This document shows, piece by piece, positions 56,212 through 64,000 of a stretch of 64,000 nucleotides of DNA. The translations under genes were made by a program, and so were the position numbers. This DNA comes from Apostichopus japonicus (lineage: Eukaryota > Echinodermata > Holothuroidea > Aspidochirotida > Stichopodidae), in NCBI RefSeq assembly GCF_037975245.1, contig NC_092565.1:7866999-7930998 (forward strand). Reading direction: 5' to 3'. The notes under the pieces are model-generated. The model was given only the letters and a program-made list of their open reading frames with translations, ran no database searches and was not told the origin of the DNA. How positions within the stretch are numbered: position 1 is the stretch's first letter; every line of letters begins with the position of its first letter.

Positions 56212-58748
56212 TCTTCAAGTCGTTAGGGGTCCCTAGGGGTGAGCTCCAGAATTTCTAGGATCCTTAATCTCATCCTTCTGTTGCCTCTCCTCTCTGTGAT
56301 GAGGGAATTTTTTGTTGTTGTGCTGAGCAATGTGTAATCATAAAGACATAATAATTTGTCCCAAGGCAGAGGCGGCTAAATGCATTTAGCTAGTTCTCTG
56401 GCTCCTTTTTGACTGAGCAGCTGATCGGTTTGATAGAGAGTTAGTTTAGTTTCTCGTCTTCAGTATTATGACAAAGTTGAACATTAATAAACCTTGTGCT
56501 ATTGATTTTTTATATCACGGAAGTAGAATGCCACATGGAAGCAAGCAACGTCCTGTATATGATGAAGGTTCATGAAAAGAGAACCAGCAATTTCTCACTG
56601 TATCTTTACACGGAGACAAACTTTATAGAGGCAACACTGGTCATGAATATTCATGTCTCTATTCACGGTTGGGTGTGTCACAGTTGTAGTGCATTAGATA
56701 TCATATGGGAACAAGAAAGCGTTTTCTCAACATTGTTCTTTTCTCCAGAAACCATGTTTTGCTATACAGCTGTACTTTCTAACAAACTGATGAAAAAAGC
56801 CATAACAAAATAAGAGGTAGGGAAAAGCATCACATCCTTTACGGAGTGAAATATTGAGACAAATCCTCCTTTGTTCCCCATTTTTTGTTGTGACTAAGAT
56901 TTTGTTGGATACCAGAACGGATAGCTATGGCCTAAAATTTTCCTAACTTTATAAAACAATCAACATTAGATAAAAGTGCAAGTAGAACTGGTCCAATTCA
57001 TTGGATATCTTGTACGCTACTCAGTAAGAATTTTCAGGCAGAGATTACTCTGTAGTACTTCTGCAGTCAGTCTTGCAAACTTTAATATTCCACCCAATTT
57101 CTGAATATCTCTCTGTTTGTTAAATAAGGACAGTTTCATAACAAACAAATTCAAAGCACATGTAGCTTGTCAAAAACATTTGTAGCATAAACCTGTTTGA
57201 CAAAATTTATTTATAGAATTATTAACGAAATCATGAAAATGGTGGCTCATACCTGTAGATTCAAGTTTTGCCGACGTCTTTGGCACTTTTTGTTTTTAAA
57301 CTTGAAAGCAGTCAGTAATTTATGTTTTCTGATCTTTTTTATCTATTTCTGGAGACTTTATAAATGTTATGAAATTGAAATACTGTTAGAGTCACAGAGT
57401 CACTTGCGGTCTTTGTTTCTGAACAAAGTTAAAATATGCGGCATGTTAATAAACCAGAACTGTTTATTCCTACATGCTTGCCTACTGCGTGTTCTAGCCG
57501 AACAGTACACCACCTTACTCATCCAGAAATAATCATCAGCACTCACAGCCAGCTCGCCGCATCTACTCTGAACTGACTCATTCCCGCTGCCTTTACAGTT
57601 CTCATGATCATCGTTGTCATCAATTCAATCTGTTCCTCTCTCGGTTCAAGGCCAGCAGCTCCTCTCACAGGAGAAACTGCACAAACAAAGCCAATAGCCT
57701 ACTTCCAGCCTAGAAATTGTTTGTGTGTGCTGAACTGAGCTAGAATGCATTGCAGCATAGAACAAGCTTCTGTTTATTCATTGTCAATGAAAAGTATTGA
57801 AGATGAGGTCAGTAAATGCATGATTCATGAGCTCATACCATTTTGGGTGGAGGGGTTTTGTATTCTGGTCAAAGCAAAACGTTTGTATGATGTTGAGCTG
57901 ATTCACTTGAAAGATTGAGTGTGTTTTAGGAAGAAAATGATTTGTAAATTATTAGGATCTTTGCATTGGAAAGAGGAATGTTATTGGAGTTATCTTCATC
58001 AAAACAAAAAACTTTTGATACAGTGTGGTTTTGTTTACAAATGGTAAATCTTGACCTTTTTAATTATGCTAGAATGTCTCATAGTGGCCATTCATATTCA
58101 GGCTTTTACTACCACCCTCCAGGCATATTACCGTTAAATTTAACATTTGTGAACGTGAACCCAGTATGAACCATCTCTTCTATGTCTGAGAATAGTTGAC
58201 ATGGTACATACCTTGACGAAAGTACTTTTGAAAAGTCTTTGCAGACTAAATTTTGAGGCAATATTGATAAGGTTTAATCTTTCGTTTGCATGTGAATACA
58301 ATGAACATAATGTTTGTTGGTGTCATTAACAATTTAGAAGAGGTTTTACAGGATCAGTGATATCTGAAAGTTGAGCCAGTGGTCATACAATTAAGATATG
58401 GCAAGAGCATTTTGGAAATAAATATGGAGAAAATGAGAAAAGATCAGAAACGGGAAAGAACAAAAATGTAAGAATAATTCTTGCATTTAGTGGCAGTTGA
58501 ACAAATTTGATTCAAATTATTGTGCAACCAGTAATCATGCACAGTGTAAAATATTAACATGTTAATGACGATTCTACTACGGACTGTAAATCACTTTGTT
58601 TATGGATCTTCTTTCTTGTTTTGTTTTTAGTTTCCATTGAACTTGGAATTGCATTGACCTTTCTTATGCAGATGATTTGATAGCAGTTATTTGTGCAGCT
58701 GCTGCAGTAGATAGGTTCTGCTATATAAGTTCACATATTAATATTAAG

Positions 58749-58792
58749 TGATGCATATATATATATATATATCTATATATATATATATATAT
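58749..58792. repeat. (AT)n microsatellite, interrupted once
   Basis: Two runs of AT units split by ATCTAT. Confidence 0.95.
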
Positions 58793-59273
58793 GTTTTAAT
58801 ATCACAGTAACAGGCTAAGTCTGATTTAACTTGCATGTTCCGTTGTTTAATTAATAACAGAGCCTAATGATATCAATTCCATCATAGTATTTACTAATTA
58901 ATCGATTGAGTTAGTCATTAATAATCATATCAGTTTCTCCCCTTCTCTCTCTTTCTCTGTACTTCAGTTCTTAAGTTTGCTAATTTCTTGTGTTGTTATT
59001 GCATAGGAGATTGAGAGAGAGAGAGAGAGATGTGGATTAGGATAAACAGTTCTTTTCCAAATATTTTTTATGGCAAAAGTGTGATTGTGTGAAAAGAAAT
59101 CTTCTTAAATCAATTTTCTTGAAGCAGAAATTTATATTTATGGCAATCACTTATTTGGAAATTTGATTACCTTTTTGCTTCCAACCTGTAGCCAAATTCT
59201 AGCACCAACAGTGATCAGACATTCTATGGCAAATGAACTTGTGCATCGGCAGACCCAGGATTTTTAAAATGAG

Positions 59274-59297
59274 GTGGGGAGGGGGGTGGGGGAGGGT
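59274..59297 (+). other. Strong G-quadruplex motif
   Basis: GGTGGGGAGGGGGGTGGGGG followed by AGGG: four runs of at least three G with one-base loops. Lies in a degraded dispersed repeat. A similar G-run is at 59497-59515. Confidence 0.7.
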
Positions 59298-60185
59298 GTT
59301 GGTCATGTGATTCTTGAAACCAAATTACAAGTTGGGGTCCTGGGCATCTTCCACTACAAAAAAAAAGAGAGGAATATTTTTGATGTGCAAGTTAGTATAA
59401 TCTGAGTTACATTAAGATTGTAACTTATGTTTCTTATGTGTCTAACTTGGGATGTACTAATTCTACTTTTGAATTATTGTGTGAGGTTGAAATGTTGGGG
59501 GATTGGGGGGGGGGGTACACCCTTACCCCCCTGGAAGCAGGCTGGTTGTGAATTAATGAATTTAGAAGTGTTCTGATTACCTCTTGTACATAGGTCTATA
59601 AACCACTGGTGAACATAAACATCAATAACACTTAAACATGTATGCTGCCATCATTCAAGCCTCGGTCACAAGATGTTTTCAAACAATCATTACTATGGTT
59701 CTGATTTGTGACCTTTGATCCTTGAAAAACAGAACGCACTTGATTGGAATGAATGAAATGATTCTAAAAATACCCAAACACTTTTGTTTTCTTGTGGCAT
59801 GAAAGTCAGATAACATGAATGAGGTGTTAAAAGTCATGTGAGGTAAAGAGATACTGTAAGAGTAAGGTATGATTTCAAAAGGCTTGTCCTTCTCACTGCT
59901 CAACCTAAGTTGCGCAGATTATGAAGTTGATAATGTTCGAGGTGTTGGCAGTTGCTGAATCAGACTGTGACTACCTCTGCTAAGTTTGACAGACCGATGG
60001 TGTATTCACTTTATATAGAGAACTTTCGATGTCAGCAATGTGCACACTTAAAACTGTTTAAGTAGTTATCTGTTATACGATCAAGGAGGAATCTCTTACT
60101 GCTGGAGGTTCTTTTATATGTAAATGTTGGTATCCTTTATTAAGTTTACACCACTATGATAGCTATTTGTTATTCATACATTGCA

Positions 60186-60262
60186 GGGAGAGGGGGAGAA
60201 GGGGAAGGGGACATGAAGGGAAGGATTGGGATAGTGTGGGTGGGGAGGTTGGATGAAGGGGA
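60186..60262 (+). repeat. G-rich purine tract
   Basis: Repeated GGGAAGGGG and GGGTGGGG runs over ~75 bp; further G-quadruplex potential. Confidence 0.75.
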
Positions 60263-61272
60263 AGCTAAAATGATAATAAATTTATAACTCATTTTTAGCA
60301 AATGGTATAACTCTATAAATGAACTTTCATCTAACAAACCCATAAATTTTCTGATGCAATTGGCAAGCTATGAAGGTTTAGTGATTATGCCCAAAAAAAC
60401 TTACAGCCTTTCATTTTGTGAATTATTTGTAACTTAATTTTGCCAGGTGAGTGTCTAGGGAACCAAACAAAACCGTACTGCAATGTATTGTTTGTTGTGG
60501 TATGTTGGTGTATGTATGTTTATGTGTTGTATGTTAATTGTTGTATGTTTACATGTATTGTTGGTGAACTTGGTATGTATTAATCCTAGCCTCCACTTAG
60601 TATAGTAATACAAGTTTGGTGTTTGTTGGCATTTTGCCAATTAAGCAAACTGCAAATGTACAACATCTTTCATACATTTATTTTATTACTTTTTAATTTC
60701 CAATATTTGCTGCACTCTTCTCCTGCCCGTCTAAGCTCACAGCTATTCCACTCCACTCTCCCATTTTGTCACTTTAAGTTTGGGTCATGTGACCAATTGT
60801 CTAATAAATTGTAAATTCTTTTTACCAAAGACATAATTGTTCACCACATGAATTTCTTACCTAGCAATTGATACAGTCTTACCACACAATGTTTCATGCC
60901 GTAGAAATAAAATAGACCCACAGTAAACAAGAGCATCTTATCACAAAAACAGAATACAGTAGGTAATCGTTTTCACTTTAACTAAAGCCTATTTGGAAAT
61001 TAGATATAAACCATTTCCTTTTGGACAGCTTTAGTTTCAGAGAATTTTCAATCCCAAAATGTATGCATGCCAGAAGTGAAATCATATTTCTTTTTTGCTA
61101 GCTTGCTAAAGTTTGAAGGCTACATTGATGACCTTTAACCTGTGGTACTTTCAAAATAAAACAAACATGGAAAAAAAGTGCAAAAATGATGACATGGTGG
61201 CAAATTGTTGCCGTACTTTTAGTCAGGCAACTCATAAAAAAATCATTGCAATCAAATTGACACCAGTTCCTG

Positions 61273-61455
61273 TTTTAATAATACACATGAAATTGGGGGT
61301 CTATTTTAATGGTATACATTAAATTGAGGGCTCATTTTAATAATATACATGAGATTGAGGGCTTAGTTTAATAATACACATGAAATTGAGGGCCTATTTT
61401 AAACATACATGAAATTAAGGGCCTATTTTAATAATATACATGACATTAAAGGCAC
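61273..61455. repeat. Six-unit ~30-bp tandem repeat
   Basis: Units near 61273, 61304, 61334, 61365, 61396 and 61423 of the form TTTTAATAATACACATGAAA followed by TTGAGGGCCTA. Confidence 0.93.
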
Positions 61456-63577
61456 CACTTTGAGTACCGATCAATTTTGCATAATTTTGTGATATAAGTT
61501 TGTCCTTGTTTGGTTATTTTGAGTGATATATGCACATTGACCAAATTTCATAACCTTATGAAGGTTTCACATATAATTCACTCTTAATCTGATAGGGTAA
61601 GCAGAGGACCTCCCACCCCCCCCTACCCTCCAATGGTTGGTGTGACATGGAATGAGATTACTTTACTGAGCATACTCAGTGATGGACAGACCTGTGTATT
61701 GTGATCTGATATGTCTGATGACAGTTTTAAGGAAACCGTTGATGACCGGTCCAGTATCATGTGTCGGTCAGTTTTAATGATACTATCATTATCCGTCGAA
61801 ATGAACCAGTCTTTTTTTTTTAAATCGTTCCATCCCTTGTGATGTTCACATGTGAGAGAGTAAAGGAAGCAAGTAAAAAGAAAACTCAAATTGTCACAAA
61901 TATTGTACCATTGGTAACCAATTTCCAGCTGGTTAGGTAGTGAACTTCCTGTCCAGGATTATTACCGGGAAGACAGTCAACTTAACTCATAGTGGACAAA
62001 GCACATTCCTTAGGAGTTAGTCTTTGTTCCTTGAAATTCCTAGTATACTGCCAACACACATACACACACACACACACTAGTATGACTACAGCTACATTCA
62101 CTCCTGATTTACGCCCCCTCAATACAAAGGCAACCTTGGAGATTTTTCTAGGAAGCTAAGACACAGGATTACCCTCTAAACATAAATGGAACAGTCCAAT
62201 GCTTACTCAGTGCTAATCCCCTGACCAAGCATGCCTGCTTGCTTTTGAGCGACTATGAAGGAGGATAACAATAAACCTAAGAGGGTGAAAACAGTGCATT
62301 TACTAGCCCCCACATGGTCCTGGCTGTGAAGGGATTTTAATCTTCAGCTTTGGAATTATTTGAGAGAGTGAAAGAATTCTTTTGTGTATTCAGATAGGCA
62401 ACTGCAACTGGCCCCATGTTGAACTCAGTGGCGGGAAGTAGTTTGACTGTACAAGCCTGGTAGCAGTGGCTCATGATCAGTGGTTAGCTGCTTTTCTTTG
62501 TTGTGACAAAATTTTTACAAACCTTGCTTGGATAGGAGTGTATGGTGCAGGTTGCTCTATTTAGTAGTGGCAGCAGCAGTTGTTGTTACACGGTTGGTTA
62601 GTAGCAGATATGCCAGGGACTTAGTAATCAAGAGAAGAAAAAGAAGAAGAGTAGTTGATTATTACAGCTTTCATGCATTCAAATGATCAGTCCTTGCGGA
62701 GAGATATCATCACTTGCCTCGGACTGTCTATCAAAGATAGACACACTTTGAAATACTATACAGTCCTGTAGATTGTGTGCTTGGATTTTTACGGGGAGTC
62801 AGATGGTGCATACTGTCTACACATGTGGTGATCATAACAAAGGAAGGTGAGTGTAATACTAATATTAGTGTAACAATCACAAACAGCGAAATCTGATCTC
62901 ATTGAATACAGAGTCAGGGAAGACCACCTTAACTGTAGTCTTAGATTCCTTTTCATGTGTAAAGGATAAACCACCTCATTTTATAAGACAGGTAGCTGAC
63001 AGGCCTAAGTGTAACACATGTAGTCACATATTGAAAGATAGGAGATGCAACTTCTCTCATTACTGATACTTATAGTCACTTATTTTTTATACTGTGTACA
63101 GTCTGTAATAGTCTTCTTTCCAAAATTATTATGCAGGCATTTTAAATATAAAAATAAAAAAAACTTTGAGGAATAAAAGGTTCTCAGTTTCCATTCTTGA
63201 GAGTATGTGATTACTGGGAGGATAGGTAGATCACAGTGGTGTAACCAGCAGAGAGGCAGGGGGGCGCGTTAGTCCTTAGTCAAATGTCTTGTTCCCCCAC
63301 TTCCGCCCCCCCCAAATGACATTGGTGGGAAAGAAAAAATATTGGATGAAAATGGCAAAGTAGTGGTTGACGTTATAACTTATACCATCATTATATCGAC
63401 CATCTGAAGTTAAGCCGATATTGCTACTTGGTTGCTGCAGCATTATATATCACGTACTATACAGATTCAAGCCGATTAATATAATAAAACCGATGGGCTT
63501 TGGCGCTGGACAGACAGTTTTTAGTGGCCGGTGAATGAAGCCCAAGTTGATGAAACTGAGCTTTCCTACACGTCTAT

Positions 63578-63616
63578 ATGGTTGTTAGCCAGACTATATG
63601 TCTGGCTAACAACCAT
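63578..63616. repeat. Palindrome with 17-bp perfect arms and 5-bp loop
   Basis: Arm 63578-63594 (ATGGTTGTTAGCCAGAC), loop TATAT, arm 63600-63616. No extension of homology beyond the arms. Confidence 0.95.
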
Positions 63617-64000
63617 TGCCTTATGTACATTGGTCCAAGTGTCCTGGTGCGGTATGTAACTTTGGTAATCTGTATCGTACCCACATCTGAGCAGGCTTTT
63701 ACAGTTACTAAATAGTCTATAGATTGTTCTCAATTCCCAAATTCCTTCCAGAAATTGAGGTGGGTCAAGGCAACCATAAGTCTCAATGAGTTGAGACTGT
63801 TTATTATTTGTGAATAGATTTGTTCTTAACAGCATATTTTGGTATCTCATTGTCGATCAGTTCTAACGAACTGAACCTAGGTCTATCCGGTGTTTGATCA
63901 CACGACTAACATTATAATTTCTCTTGACTGAATCTTCCTTGCATTAACATTCCTTGCCTGATAATTCACCAAACAGCTTTAAATTAAAAAAAATATAAAG

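Larger units (their letters stand above)
55455..64000. other. Putative intron / intergenic DNA to window end
   Basis: No further exon could be phased to 55454. Contains the TTAA-flanked MITE candidate, (AT)n, a short (GA)n at 59011, G-rich tracts, a (CA)n at 62053, the 30-bp tandem array and the palindrome. Confidence 0.4.

Noticed and set aside
63566..63850. 94-codon open frame on the - strand
   Set aside because: Overlaps the palindrome, has no recognisable motif and no splice or promoter context.
1..64000. tRNA, rRNA, CRISPR array or bacterial-type operon features
   Set aside because: Looked for and not found; the sequence is animal nuclear DNA with introns.

Overview
This is an animal nuclear genomic window: AT-rich, low gene density, GT-AG introns, diverged dispersed repeats, and one young LTR retrotransposon. 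A BEL/Pao element, TTAGGG-type telomere-like repeats and many short satellite and MITE-like repeats suit a marine invertebrate deuterostome. An echinoderm is my best guess, with low to moderate confidence. Nothing bacterial or viral-episomal was seen.

Layout. (1) 1-3.7 kb: no gene recognised; diverged repeats and a (TA)n tract. (2) 3831-25793, + strand: a complete 14-exon gene for an M17 leucine-aminopeptidase-family protein of the 'putative aminopeptidase W07G4.4' type. The exons join without any phase conflict into 1557 nt (518 aa). All five metal ligands and both catalytic residues of M17 enzymes are present. (3) Intron 12 of that gene holds a 5.1-kb BEL/Pao LTR retrotransposon at 19056-24192, in antisense orientation, with a 5-bp target duplication (CGCAC) and nearly identical LTRs. 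Its interior is scrambled: an inverted duplication of the protease region, 105-bp direct repeats, an out-of-frame RT fragment, and integrase reduced to its C-terminal end. (4) 25.8-31.2 kb: the 3' side of two convergent genes, with tandem repeats. (5) 31256-31747, - strand: single coding exon of a PNRC-family protein (proline-rich nuclear receptor coactivator / mRNA-decay adaptor), with an inferred 5'UTR exon near 34.4 kb. Its inferred intron carries a nearly perfect 560-bp tandem duplication. (6) 34.5-43.3 kb: a dead LINE 3' end, an inverted pair of a ~220-bp repeat, and orphan TATA-type promoter signals. (7) 43366-43798 and 55372-55454, + strand: two phase-compatible candidate exons of an unidentified gene that probably runs out of the window. 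(8) The rest of 44-64 kb: intronic or intergenic DNA with tandem repeats, a TTAA-flanked MITE candidate, G-rich tracts and a 17-bp-arm palindrome.

The aminopeptidase (a predicted peptide-hydrolysing metalloenzyme) and PNRC (a regulatory adaptor) have no obvious functional link; their convergent placement looks incidental. The most unusual structure is the rearranged retrotransposon. It places a 749-bp, ~99.6% identical inverted repeat inside a transcribed intron, so the host pre-mRNA could fold into a long double-stranded hairpin. All splice models, promoters and family names come from reading the sequence only; no database search or RNA evidence was available.
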